A DNA stretch of 64,000 nucleotides. Origin: Phytobacter diazotrophicus (GTDB lineage: Bacteria > Pseudomonadota > Gammaproteobacteria > Enterobacterales > Enterobacteriaceae). The position numbers and the translations under genes are program-made. Below the pieces are notes generated by a model. That model saw only the letters and a list, made by a program, of their open reading frames with translations. It had not been told where the DNA came from and ran no database searches. Positions 39,894 to 48,347 of the stretch are shown in pieces. Each line of letters starts with the position of its first letter. Position 1 is the first letter of the stretch. The stretch spans positions 1 to 64,000 of the forward strand of contig SMDE01000021.1 in the NCBI GenBank assembly GCA_004346725.1. Direction: 5' to 3'.

Positions 39894-39926
39894 AAGGGCT
39901 TACCATTTGGTAAGCCCTTTGTTTTT
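39894..39926 (+). terminator. Intrinsic terminator of serT
   Basis: Perfect 11-bp stem AAGGGCTTACC/GGTAAGCCCTT with a 4-base loop, followed by TGTTTTT, eight bases after the tRNA. Confidence 0.9.
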
Positions 39927-40356
39927 GGCTCTTAGAAATCTCATCAAATTTGAACACTTCAACGTTGGCAGTTCGCTCGTCGGCGCGACCTGAATTTTTC
40001 GGTCATACACCCCACATGCCTCTCCGTTTTAAATCCGCTGGATAGTTCCTTTCCGGCTTCCCGCTTTGTTCTGTTCCAGCAATGGGTTAGCGTTTTGGCG
40101 TTGCGCTTTCCTCTCTCAGATCTGCCCGTTTTGCAGGCTCAGTTTGGGAAATGAGTTACACGGTAAATCACACCTGAGCAAATTTGTGAATCTGCTCAGG
40201 CATGTGTCGGCTACCATGATTCTCAATGCCATCGATACATCGCCTGGAATATAAGCAGGCTTTCCTGCGCGACGGACACATAAGTGGTCTTTGCCGCAGG
40301 GTTAAAGCCCTGCGAGAGCGATAAACAAAAGATCTCAGTAAATGCTCAAATCAAGG
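39927..40356. other. Non-coding stretch after serT
   Basis: No convincing gene. Short overlapping frames exist on the plus strand without ribosome-binding sites. A 7-bp hairpin CGCAGGG/CCCTGCG lies at 40295-40314, about 40 bases beyond the stop of the minus-strand ORF at 40357. I looked for a second copy of the serT 3' end that would mark an integration site and did not see one. Confidence 0.5.
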
Positions 40357-40539
40357 TTATTTACGGAGGGATTTAATCGCTTGTTCCACCAGCGCGGCAT
40401 GTCTTTTCATATCCGCTACCATTTTTTTATCCCTATCCCCGGTAGACTTCGATGGGTTGGTGATTTTGCAGATTATTTCTGCTCTCCTGACGATTTCATC
40501 GCTGATCTGAATCAATCTTTCGGACTCGGTAATTGCCAT
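40357..40539 (-). CDS. Hypothetical 60-residue protein
   Basis: I do not recognise this protein. The frame is supported by a GGGAGAAG ribosome-binding site five to six bases before the ATG and by a coherent helical, charged composition (MAITESERLIQISDEIVRR at the start, AALVEQAIKSLRK at the end). It has no signal peptide or membrane segment. The overlapping plus-strand frame lacks a start signal. It follows another short minus-strand ORF (40598-40768), and both sit just beyond serT, a typical landing site for mobile DNA; they may be remnants of an integrated element. Confidence 0.5.
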   Translation of the reverse strand: MAITESERLIQISDEIVRRAEIICKITNPSKSTGDRDKKMVADMKRHAALVEQAIKSLRK

Positions 40540-40597
40540 GACTTCTCCCTGTTTGAATTAAACATTTAACAACGGCAGTTTCAGAAAAGTCTTAAAT

Positions 40598-40768
40598 TTA
40601 TTCTTCTCTCTCTTCCAGTGCAAGTGGGATTTTCTTTCTGAAGTCAGGGAGCAGCGTCTGGTTTTGCCGGCTGACACAGGTCTTTCGCAAATCTACGGTA
40701 ATAAGCTCAGGTTTTGCAGGAGCAAAATGAGAACGCCGGATGCCCCGGCTACTGGATAAAGGGTACAT
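40598..40768 (-). CDS. Hypothetical 56-residue basic protein
   Basis: I do not recognise this protein. The frame opens at ATG (40766-40768) directly after an in-frame TAG and ends at TAA (40598-40600). It is rich in Arg and Lys (MYPLSSSRGIRRSHF at the start) with an acidic end (LALEEREE). The protein-like composition favours coding; the lack of a ribosome-binding site argues against this exact start. It lies 58 bases upstream of the 60-residue ORF on the same strand. Confidence 0.3.
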   Translation of the reverse strand: MYPLSSSRGIRRSHFAPAKPELITVDLRKTCVSRQNQTLLPDFRKKIPLALEEREE

Positions 40769-41079
40769 CTATGAGCAGGTTAGGTGAGTTGCTATTCCAG
40801 GTAACGAGCGAGCTGGCGTTAGCAAATAACACCCACTAAAAATGGTAGGGCTGACGATAACGGGTGTCATGATGAATAAACGAAATATTTGAGGATATAT
40901 ATTATATCGTCAACGCTACTGAAGGCTATTTCGTCACCGTCATTCCAGCTAAGTGATATAATCAATACCCATACAGAATTTCCACTTATTAAACACTATG
41001 CCGCTTTGATAGTTCTGTATTTTTTAACGTCTATGTAGTACGGCTTAATTTTCTAAAAATTGGCACGGAGGCAAGGGGA
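40769..41079. other. Spacer upstream of the diguanylate cyclase gene
   Basis: About 310 AT-rich bases with no ORF. It must carry the promoter of the downstream cyclase, whose ribosome-binding site (GGAGGCAAGGGGA) is clear, but I cannot assign -35/-10 boxes with confidence. Confidence 0.5.
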
Positions 41080-42633
41080 ATGTCAGGTAAACAGCGCTCT
41101 TTTTTTTCTACAGTCTTACATACTTCATTGGGAAGAAGTATGGCTTTGTTTCTTTTTATCATCAGCGTAGCCGTCGCAGCGATAAACAGTTGGACTATGT
41201 GGCAGTCCTGGCAAAATGAACTCGCGGAAAGTGAAAACGATGCACGAAACCTTTCTGTGTCGCTGGCTCGCCAGGCAGAAGATACCTTTTTACAGGTGGA
41301 TATCACGCTTTCTGAGGTGGTGCGGCAATTAAATTTTTATGGTATAGACTACGCTAATACGCCCCCCTTTGCCCGGCACCTGAAAGAACTACACGATAAA
41401 CTTACACAACTGCATGGCCTGTTTATATACGACGCCAGGGGGAATTGGGTCGTCACCACAGGGAATTATATACCCGCAAAAGCTAACAATGCCGATCGTG
41501 AATATTTTATATGGCATCAGCAGCATACTGAGCAAGGCATTCATATTGGTCACGTGATACGAAGTCGTTCCACTGGCGATCTGGTGATTCCGGTGTCAAT
41601 GCGACTGAATGATACGAATGGTGATTTTGCGGGGGTAGCGCTGGCTACAATCAAAGTTGATTATTTCAGACACTTCTATAGTTATTTTATTATCGGTCCA
41701 AAAGATGCCCTCGGGCTTATTCTGGCTGATAGTTCTACTCTCTATGTTCGCCCTTTACCGGACTCGGCTATCAATAAGAATTTGTCTAACAGTCCTCTTT
41801 TTACTTTCGCACTTAAAGCGTCTGAAAGTGGAAGTGCCACCTGGGTTTCATTACTCGACGGCGTGGAGCGGATTTTTGGATATGCTCGCCTGGAACGGTA
41901 TCCATTAATTGTGACCGCCGGTTATGACAAGGACCGAATTCGTACGAACTGGCTGCAAGAAAACATAGCCGATGCACTGCTTAATATCGCCATGCTCTTC
42001 ATGATGCTTATTCTTGGCTTGTTTGTGCTGCGTCAGATTAACACAAATGCGCGAAATCAGGCTGAGCTGGCCTTAGTGCGGGACGAACTGACGACCATTA
42101 ATCATACCCTCCAGTTGCTGGCACTGCTTGATGGGCTGACTGGCCTTGCCAATCGCAGACAATTTGATGAGTTTCTGGAAAGAAGCCTGATTCACTCGCA
42201 AAAAAGCAGGCTGCCTGTTTCTCTTATCATGATAGATATCGATTTTTTTAAACGTTATAACGACACCTATGGTCATGTGGCAGGTGATATTTGCCTGAAA
42301 AAAGTCGGCAACATACTGGGTTCTCTCGTTCATCGGCAGGGTGATCTGGTTGCCCGCTACGGCGGTGAGGAATTTGCCATCATTTTGTCTGAGGCTGATG
42401 CCTCGCAAGTAAAACAATTTGCTGATCATGTGGTTGTGAGTATCAGAGCGGCGGCAATTGCGCACATCTCGACAGACCTCCCGGAAAAGGTCGTCACCAT
42501 CAGCGCAGGTTGTGCAACCATCGTCTCTGATGGTCAGAAGTGGGAAGCCGAAATGCTTAAAAAAAGTGCCGACAAAGCACTGTATGAAGCGAAGTTAGCA
42601 GGACGAAACTGTGCGCAAGCAGAAGAGAGTTAA
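41080..42633 (+). CDS. Membrane-bound diguanylate cyclase with periplasmic Cache-like sensor
   Basis: 517 residues. A transmembrane helix (about 20-40), a periplasmic sensor of ~260 residues resembling dCache/PDC domains (FIYDARGNWVVTTGNYIP, ADREYFIWHQQH, SGDLVIPVSMRLN), and a second helix (about 305-325) lead to a GGDEF domain. The active-site loop is RYGGEEFAIIL (GGEEF at 428-432) and the metal/substrate motif is MIDIDFFKRYNDTYGH. The product-inhibition I-site RQGD (419-422) lies five residues before GGEEF, so it should be an active, feedback-inhibited c-di-GMP synthase. The Cache part suggests sensing of a small periplasmic ligand. The gene stands alone. Confidence 0.9.
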   Translation: MSGKQRSFFSTVLHTSLGRSMALFLFIISVAVAAINSWTMWQSWQNELAESENDARNLSVSLARQAEDTFLQVDITLSEVVRQLNFYGIDYANTPPFARHLKELHDKLTQLHGLFIYDARGNWVVTTGNYIPAKANNADREYFIWHQQHTEQGIHIGHVIRSRSTGDLVIPVSMRLNDTNGDFAGVALATIKVDYFRHFYSYFIIGPKDALGLILADSSTLYVRPLPDSAINKNLSNSPLFTFALKASESGSATWVSLLDGVERIFGYARLERYPLIVTAGYDKDRIRTNWLQENIADALLNIAMLFMMLILGLFVLRQINTNARNQAELALVRDELTTINHTLQLLALLDGLTGLANRRQFDEFLERSLIHSQKSRLPVSLIMIDIDFFKRYNDTYGHVAGDICLKKVGNILGSLVHRQGDLVARYGGEEFAIILSEADASQVKQFADHVVVSIRAAAIAHISTDLPEKVVTISAGCATIVSDGQKWEAEMLKKSADKALYEAKLAGRNCAQAEES

Positions 42634-43066
42634 TTGCCGAATTGCGGGGGCGGGAATACCCTGGAGTGCAGAAATTTCAGTTTCACTATGATGATATTGC
42701 CCTCATGTCAGGGCTTACTGAGTGGTTTTACACTTTTCGAAAATTAAACATGCTGCTCGTTACGGGCGTATCACCTGCCGTCGATCCGCAAGGGATCAGC
42801 GTTTGAGTTTCTGCGCTTTCGCCGGAAAACGCCTGCTCATATACCCCACTTCCTCCTCGTCTCCTTTCCCCTGAACCTCCGCTTCTGTTTACAGCCCCCC
42901 GCGTAATCCAAATCATCTGCCTCATGTGCTTTCGCCAGTCAAACCCAATCCCGGTCTCCTATAGAAAAAGTCTGCATTAGGCTAGCAATATTAAATCGTA
43001 GTTCCCCTGGTATCGAAGTGCTATCACTCAGCAAATGACTGAATGCATTGACACAAAAGGATAACG
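42634..43066. other. Spacer between cyclase and FAD oxidoreductase
   Basis: About 430 bases without a credible gene. A minus-strand frame (42728-42925) has low-complexity Gly/Arg/Ser composition and no start signal. A small hairpin around 42783-42797 (GATCC-GCAAG-GGATC) is visible. The promoter of the 43067 gene must be in the right-hand part. Confidence 0.45.
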
Positions 43067-44545
43067 ATGATGTCACTTTCTTCGATTTCGCCCATTACAC
43101 CATCCGAAAGGGCAGAGCAGGGGCTTGCCGCGCTGGAAGCCCGAATCAAACAGGATTTGGAATGGCTGGCGTTGCCTGCAAAACGCTGGTTGCCACAACA
43201 ATCTGACGCACAGGCGCAGAACGTGGTGATCATTGGCGCAGGCATGGCGGGCCTGGCGGCGGCGTTCGCACTGCGCCTGCAGGGTATTGACGCCGTGCTG
43301 TATGACAAAGCGCCCAAAGATTTTGAAGGTCCCTGGGCAACAACCGCGCGCATGGAAACGCTGCGCTCGCCTAAACACCTTACCGGGCCGGCGCTTGATA
43401 TTCCCTCTCTGACCTTTCGCGCCTGGTATGAAGCACAATTTGGCCTTGAGGCCTGGAATACGCTGGACAAGATCCCCCGTCTACAATGGGCCGCGTATCT
43501 GCGCTGGTACCGCCAGGTGCTGGCGCTGGATGTGCGTAACGATCACGCCCTGACAGGTCTGAATCTGCACGACCCACAGCGTGTAGAACTGACCTTTTCG
43601 CACCAGGGTGAGATCCGGCGGGTGAGCGCGCGCAAAGTGATCCTGGCCATCGGAATGGATGCGTTTGGCGGACCTGCTATTCCTGATTTTGTCAGTGATG
43701 TACCAAAGCAGTATTGGGCACACTCAGAAGAGGCGATTGATTTTGCCGCTCTTGCAGGTCGTCGGGTTGCGGTGGTTGGCGGTAGCGCCACCGCGATGGA
43801 TGTTTCGGCCACGGCGCTGGAAGCGGGTGCTGCGGGGGTTGAACTGCTGATCCGTCGTCCTGATTTTCCCCGCGTGAACCTGTCAAAAGGGGCAGGCAAC
43901 CCGGGTTTTGAATCAGGCTATTTTAACCTGCCGGATGAGTGGAAATGGCGGCTGGCCCAGCATATCGCGACCGTCCAGACGCCGCCGCCGCACGGCAGCA
44001 CGCTGCGCGTGTCGCGTCATCCCAACGCCTGGTTCAATTTTAACGCCCCGGTTGAGCGGGTCGAAACCCGCCAGGAGGGCATCGTTGTTCATACCCCGCA
44101 GGGCGAAGTGCCGGTAGATTTCCTGATCCTTGCCACCGGGTATGCTCTGGACTGGCATGCCCGTCCGGAATTTCATGCGCTGGTGGATCAGGTCAAAACC
44201 TGGGGCGATGCCTGGCAGCCTCCTGCTGATAAGCAGAACGCGCAACTGGCGAGTTATCCCTATCTGGGGGCTGATTTCGCGTTTCAGGCAAAACACAGTG
44301 ACAGCCCCTCTTCGCTGGCGAGGGTGCACTGTTTTAGCCACCCGGCGCTGTTAAGCAACGGTCATGTCGTCGGCCTTATTCCTGGAATCAGCCAGGGCGC
44401 ACGTACCCTGGCACAACATATTTCCGGGCAGCTTTATTTTGAAGATCGTGAACACCATTATCAGGCCATTATCCATTACGATGATCCCGAACTGCTGGGT
44501 GATGAGTGGCAGCCTGCCGTGCCCTATGCCTGGCGAGAACGCTAA
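43067..44545 (+). CDS. FAD/NAD(P)-binding oxidoreductase, flavin monooxygenase-like
   Basis: 492-residue two-dinucleotide-binding flavoprotein. The FAD site is VVIIGAGMAGLAAAFAL (near residue 52) and the second Rossmann site RRVAVVGGSATAMDVSATAL (near residue 230), the layout of flavin-containing/Baeyer-Villiger-like monooxygenases. The C-terminal conserved ATG motif appears in FLILATGYALDWH. No signal peptide. The start is ATG 43067 or the adjacent ATG 43070, with AAAGG upstream. It lies directly ahead of a peptide-type ABC operon and may oxidise the imported compound; the substrate is unknown. Confidence 0.8.
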   Translation: MMSLSSISPITPSERAEQGLAALEARIKQDLEWLALPAKRWLPQQSDAQAQNVVIIGAGMAGLAAAFALRLQGIDAVLYDKAPKDFEGPWATTARMETLRSPKHLTGPALDIPSLTFRAWYEAQFGLEAWNTLDKIPRLQWAAYLRWYRQVLALDVRNDHALTGLNLHDPQRVELTFSHQGEIRRVSARKVILAIGMDAFGGPAIPDFVSDVPKQYWAHSEEAIDFAALAGRRVAVVGGSATAMDVSATALEAGAAGVELLIRRPDFPRVNLSKGAGNPGFESGYFNLPDEWKWRLAQHIATVQTPPPHGSTLRVSRHPNAWFNFNAPVERVETRQEGIVVHTPQGEVPVDFLILATGYALDWHARPEFHALVDQVKTWGDAWQPPADKQNAQLASYPYLGADFAFQAKHSDSPSSLARVHCFSHPALLSNGHVVGLIPGISQGARTLAQHISGQLYFEDREHHYQAIIHYDDPELLGDEWQPAVPYAWRER

Positions 44546-44553
44546 TTTCCTTG

Positions 44554-44613
44554 AGGCGCAGGTTGGGGCACTGTTGGCATTTCCCCGCCACCAGATTGCC
44601 CCAACCTGCGCCT
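44554..44613. repeat. Perfect 17-bp inverted repeat after the FAD oxidoreductase gene
   Basis: Arms 44554-44570 and 44597-44613 are exact reverse complements (17 bases) around a 26-base centre. Transcribed, this would be a very stable hairpin eight bases after the stop codon. It lacks a T-run, so it may be an RNA-stabilising or REP-like element rather than a simple terminator. The remaining bases to 44856 contain no ORF and presumably hold the promoter for the ABC operon. Confidence 0.75.
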
Positions 44614-44856
44614 TGCCGCCTGATAGCGATTGCCCTTTATTTGCTGAATCCAGTCTGGCCTGGACTCTGCGCTGCTGCCGATTTGGTGTCACATCTCGCT
44701 AACAAATTTACGCATATTCATTATCAGTATTGTTCTTTGCGGTTTACCCATCGCTGTGAAAATATCAAATCAGGTTTCGGACGGCTAGCCGCCTGTATGG
44801 GGGCATCCGGCCGCGCTCAGCACGACGCTTAAACGATAACTACAGGAAAAATAACA

Positions 44857-46491
44857 ATGTCGATTTTGCTCTCCACATACCGATTTCGCCTTTTTGCCAC
44901 GATGGCCCTGGCAGGGTTCAGCGCCGCTTCAGTGGCCGCAGAAAACGCGCCCAAAAACGGCGGCACGCTAATCTATCTGGAACAACAGGCGCACACTAAC
45001 CTCTATCCGCCTGCGGGCGGGTTTTACCCTAACGGCGGAATCCTCAACCAGATAACCGACAAGCTGACCTGGCAAAACCCGAAAACCCTGCAAATTGAAC
45101 CGTGGATTGCGCAATCCTGGACCACCAACGCGGATTACACCGAGTACACCTTTAAACTTCGTCCTGGCGTCACCTTTTCGGACGGCACTCCGCTTGATGC
45201 CAACGCCGTAGCGAAAAATTTCGATACCTATGGTCTGGGCAATAAAGTCCTCAACCAGCCGGTGTCCGAGGTCATCAACAACTACCTGAAAAGCGAAGTG
45301 ATCGATCCGCTAACGGTGAAGTTCTTTTTCAAATCTCCGTCGCCGGGTTTCCTGCAGGGCACCTCCGCCATTGGCTCCGGGCTGGTCTCGCTCTCGACCC
45401 TGGAGAAAAACTTTAACCAGCTCGGCAGCGCGCGCAGCATTATTGGATCCGGTCCGTTTGTGGTGGAGAGCGACCGTCCGGGCCGCGAAGTGAAACTGGT
45501 GGCGCGTAAGGACTATAACTGGGCGCCGCCGAGTTTTGCCCATCAGGGGCGTCCTTATCTGGACGGCATTAACGTGCTGGTGACGCCGGAAGATAGCGTC
45601 CGTATTGGCGCGTTACTCTCCGGCCAGGCCGATGCGATTCGCCAGATTCAGGCCTACGACGAGAAGCGCGTCTCCGACAAAGGTTTTGCCGTTTATGCCT
45701 CCCCGACGCGTGGGGTGAACAACAGTGTTAACTTCCGCCCTGATAACCCGCTGGTGGCGGATCAAAAGGTGCGTGAGGCGCTGCTGCATGCCACCAATAC
45801 CAAAGAGATTGTCCAGACGCTCTTCTCCGCAAATTACCCGCAGGCCACATCAGTGTTAGCCAAAACGGCGGTGGGCTATGTGGATCTTTCCGACAAGCTG
45901 AAATTTGACCCGGCCCAGGCGGCGCGTCTGCTCGATGAAGCGGGCTGGAAAAATGGCCCGGACGGCGTGCGACAGAAAGACGGACAATCCCTGACACTGA
46001 CGGCGTACGAATCGCCGCCACAGCCGCAGAACAAAGAGACACTGCAACTGGTGGCGCAGCAGTGGGCCAAAGTGGGCGTCAAACTCAACGTCCTGGCGGG
46101 GGATGCGGGCAGTAAAACCCTCGATAACCTTGACCCGGCTAAAACGGGCGTATATCCGAGCATGGTGGGCCGCGCGGATCCGGATGTCCTGAAAAGCCAG
46201 TACTTCCCGACGCTGCGCAATGTGCTGCTGCAAAAAGGGGGCGCCAGCGACAAAGTGAAGCAGTTTGAGGACGGCCATCTGAACGCGTTGCTCAGTGGTA
46301 TCGCCTCCGCCACCTCACAGGATAAGCGTATTGCGCTGGTCAATGAGGTGCAGCAATACCTCATCGATAAAGCCTACGTCATCCCCATCTTTGAAGAGCC
46401 GCAGGTCTATGCCGGTGCGCCGTCCACCAAAGGGCTGAGCTTCGAAGCCGTAGGGCGCCCGAGTTTTTACAACACCTGGTTAGATAAATAA
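44857..46491 (+). CDS. ABC transporter substrate-binding protein, peptide/nickel family (KPN_01854-like)
   Basis: 544-residue family 5 solute-binding protein with a signal peptide ending near AASVAA|ENAPKNGG. Motifs typical of the family: WIAQSWTTNADYTEYTFKLR, GVTFSDGTPLDANAVAKNF, DQKVREALLHATNTKEIV. The overall sequence resembles the group I remember as the KPN_01854 family, which occurs with CMD/alkylhydroperoxidase-domain and flavin-dependent enzymes; this rests on memory. It heads a five-gene operon with two permeases, a fused ATPase and a CMD protein. The ligand is unknown. Confidence 0.85.
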   Translation: MSILLSTYRFRLFATMALAGFSAASVAAENAPKNGGTLIYLEQQAHTNLYPPAGGFYPNGGILNQITDKLTWQNPKTLQIEPWIAQSWTTNADYTEYTFKLRPGVTFSDGTPLDANAVAKNFDTYGLGNKVLNQPVSEVINNYLKSEVIDPLTVKFFFKSPSPGFLQGTSAIGSGLVSLSTLEKNFNQLGSARSIIGSGPFVVESDRPGREVKLVARKDYNWAPPSFAHQGRPYLDGINVLVTPEDSVRIGALLSGQADAIRQIQAYDEKRVSDKGFAVYASPTRGVNNSVNFRPDNPLVADQKVREALLHATNTKEIVQTLFSANYPQATSVLAKTAVGYVDLSDKLKFDPAQAARLLDEAGWKNGPDGVRQKDGQSLTLTAYESPPQPQNKETLQLVAQQWAKVGVKLNVLAGDAGSKTLDNLDPAKTGVYPSMVGRADPDVLKSQYFPTLRNVLLQKGGASDKVKQFEDGHLNALLSGIASATSQDKRIALVNEVQQYLIDKAYVIPIFEEPQVYAGAPSTKGLSFEAVGRPSFYNTWLDK

Positions 46492-46502
46492 CGCACGGGT
46501 TT

Positions 46503-46524
46503 CCCCTCGTCAGCGGGCGAGGGG
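46503..46524 (+). promoter_or_regulatory. Intercistronic hairpin after the binding-protein gene
   Basis: 7-bp stem CCCCTCG/CGAGGGG with an 8-base loop between the binding-protein and permease genes, without a T-run. Such hairpins often stabilise the upstream mRNA segment so that the binding protein is made in excess of the membrane parts; here this is inference. Confidence 0.5.
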
Positions 46525-46545
46525 CACCGTGAAAGAGGACAAGCC

Positions 46546-47490
46546 ATGGGCAGATATCTGACGGTACGTTTTGGTCAGGCGCTGATAGTGTTATGGGCCG
46601 CCTTTACGCTCTCATTTGTGCTGTTACAGGCACTCCCGGGCGACGCAATATTGATCAAGTTCCAGAATCCGGATCTCGGGCTGAGCGCCGATCAAATTGC
46701 CCAGTTGCGCCTGAGCTATGGTGCTGACACACCGGTGCTGACGCAATATGTCCACGCCGTGGTCAGCCTGTTACATGGGGATTTCGGCCTTTCCGTCCAG
46801 ACCGGCGTACCGGTCAGTGATTTACTAAGTGAGAATCTTCCTTCCACGCTCCTGCTGGCGCTGTTAGGGCTGATCGTCGCCACGATCCTGGCCTTTGTGC
46901 TGGCGGCACTCTCATTTCTGTCGCCGTTTAGCGGGCTGCGTGCGGCGCTGCAATCGCTGCCATCACTGTTTATTTCGGTGCCGACTTTCTGGCTCGGTAT
47001 CGTGTTAATCCAGATTTTTTCTTTCCAGTTGGGGTGGATCCCGGTTATTAACCCAGGCCCATGGCAGGGCCTGATCCTGCCCACATTGACGCTGGCGTTA
47101 CCGATTTCCGCGCCGCTGGCGCAAATTTTGATGCGCAGTATTGACCAGGTACAAACCCAGCCGTTTGTCGCCGTGGCACGCGCGAAAGGGGCCAGCCGGG
47201 CGGGGGTATTGTGGCGCCATGTGTTGGGCAATGCGCTGTTGCCCACGCTGACCGTGGCGGGGCTGTTATTGGGCGAACTTATCGCCGGCGCGTTGATAAC
47301 CGAAACCGTATTTGGTCGCAGTGGCCTGGGGCAACTCACCCAGGAAGCGGTCAACACCCAGGACAGTAGCGTGTTACAGGCCATCGTGGTGATTTCCGCC
47401 AGCGCTTTTGTGGTGATTAACCTCGCCATCGATCTGCTGTATCCCTTGCTCGATCCCCGCCTGAAAAACAGTACAGGAGTCACCTCATGA
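46546..47490 (+). CDS. Peptide-type ABC transporter permease (DppB-like)
   Basis: 314-residue inner-membrane permease, first of two. The N-terminal helix (YLTVRFGQALIVLWAAFTL) and short periplasmic domain typical of DppB/OppB are followed by five further helices. The cytoplasmic EAA loop reads VARAKGASRAGVLWRHVLGNALLP, the site that contacts the ATPase. It overlaps the next permease gene by four bases (ATGA), so translation is coupled. Confidence 0.9.
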   Translation: MGRYLTVRFGQALIVLWAAFTLSFVLLQALPGDAILIKFQNPDLGLSADQIAQLRLSYGADTPVLTQYVHAVVSLLHGDFGLSVQTGVPVSDLLSENLPSTLLLALLGLIVATILAFVLAALSFLSPFSGLRAALQSLPSLFISVPTFWLGIVLIQIFSFQLGWIPVINPGPWQGLILPTLTLALPISAPLAQILMRSIDQVQTQPFVAVARAKGASRAGVLWRHVLGNALLPTLTVAGLLLGELIAGALITETVFGRSGLGQLTQEAVNTQDSSVLQAIVVISASAFVVINLAIDLLYPLLDPRLKNSTGVTS

Positions 47491-48347
47491 CGGTCGTTCC
47501 TCAGGGGAAGCTCAGCTTCCCGTCATTATACAAACGCGCTCGCGTGCCCCGTATTAAGCTGCGTCCGGGCTTGCTTGCCGCCTGGTTGGTTTTGCTGACG
47601 GTTGTGCTCTGGGCGCTGTTTCCCGCCTGGTTTACCCATTTCAACCCGACAGACGGCGTGGCGGGCGCACAACGTCTTGCCCCCGGCAACGGCTATCTGC
47701 TTGGCACCGACCAGTTGGGCCGCGACCTGTATACCCGCATTGTCTACGGTGCCGTGCATTCACTTTCCGGCGCGCTTATTGCGGTTGGTCTTGGGCTGGC
47801 GCTCGGTAGCCTGCTGGGGTTATTGGCCGGGGCGATGGGCGGCTGGTTCGATAGCCTGATCATGCGCGTTATCGATATTCTGCTCGCTATTCCCGGGCTG
47901 CTGCTGGCGCTGAGCGTCATCATTCTGCTGGGCTTCGGCACGGTGAACGCCGCCATCGCGGTGGGGATCACCTCGATTGCCAGTTTTACGCGGCTGGTGC
48001 GGGGTGAAACCCTGCGCGTGCGCCACAGCGATTTCGTCGAAGCGGCATGGGGCAGCGGCGGCACTTTTTTCAGTGTTCTATTACGCCATATCGTGCCTAA
48101 CGCCCTGAGTACCGTCTTTGCCTTTGCCGCCCTGCAATTCGGCAGTGCGATTCTGGCTATTTCCACCCTCAGTTTCCTGGGGTATGGCGCACCGCCGCCC
48201 ACGCCAGAGTGGGGATTGCTGATCGCCGAAGGCCGGAATTACCTTTCAACGGCCTGGTGGCTGACTGCCTTCCCGGGGATTGTCGTCGTGCTGGTGGTGC
48301 TGGCGGCCAACCGTGTCAGCCAGTCATTACGCAGGGGGCAATCATGA
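47487..48347 (+). CDS. Peptide-type ABC transporter permease (DppC-like)
   Basis: 286-residue second permease. The N-terminal segment with one helix (about 30-50) is followed by the typical DppC motif GTDQLGRDLYTRIVYG and five more helices. The EAA loop is FVEAAWGSGGTFFSVLLRHIVPN. Overlaps by four bases with genes on both sides, showing a tightly coupled operon. Confidence 0.9.
   Translation: MTVVPQGKLSFPSLYKRARVPRIKLRPGLLAAWLVLLTVVLWALFPAWFTHFNPTDGVAGAQRLAPGNGYLLGTDQLGRDLYTRIVYGAVHSLSGALIAVGLGLALGSLLGLLAGAMGGWFDSLIMRVIDILLAIPGLLLALSVIILLGFGTVNAAIAVGITSIASFTRLVRGETLRVRHSDFVEAAWGSGGTFFSVLLRHIVPNALSTVFAFAALQFGSAILAISTLSFLGYGAPPPTPEWGLLIAEGRNYLSTAWWLTAFPGIVVVLVVLAANRVSQSLRRGQS

Noticed and set aside
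42728..42925. Minus-strand Gly/Arg-rich frame between the cyclase and FAD oxidoreductase genes
   Set aside because: Low-complexity composition and no ribosome-binding site.
39798..43066. Integrated prophage or island with attachment repeats at serT
   Set aside because: No integrase and no second copy of the serT 3' end were seen in the window; only a scar is suggested.
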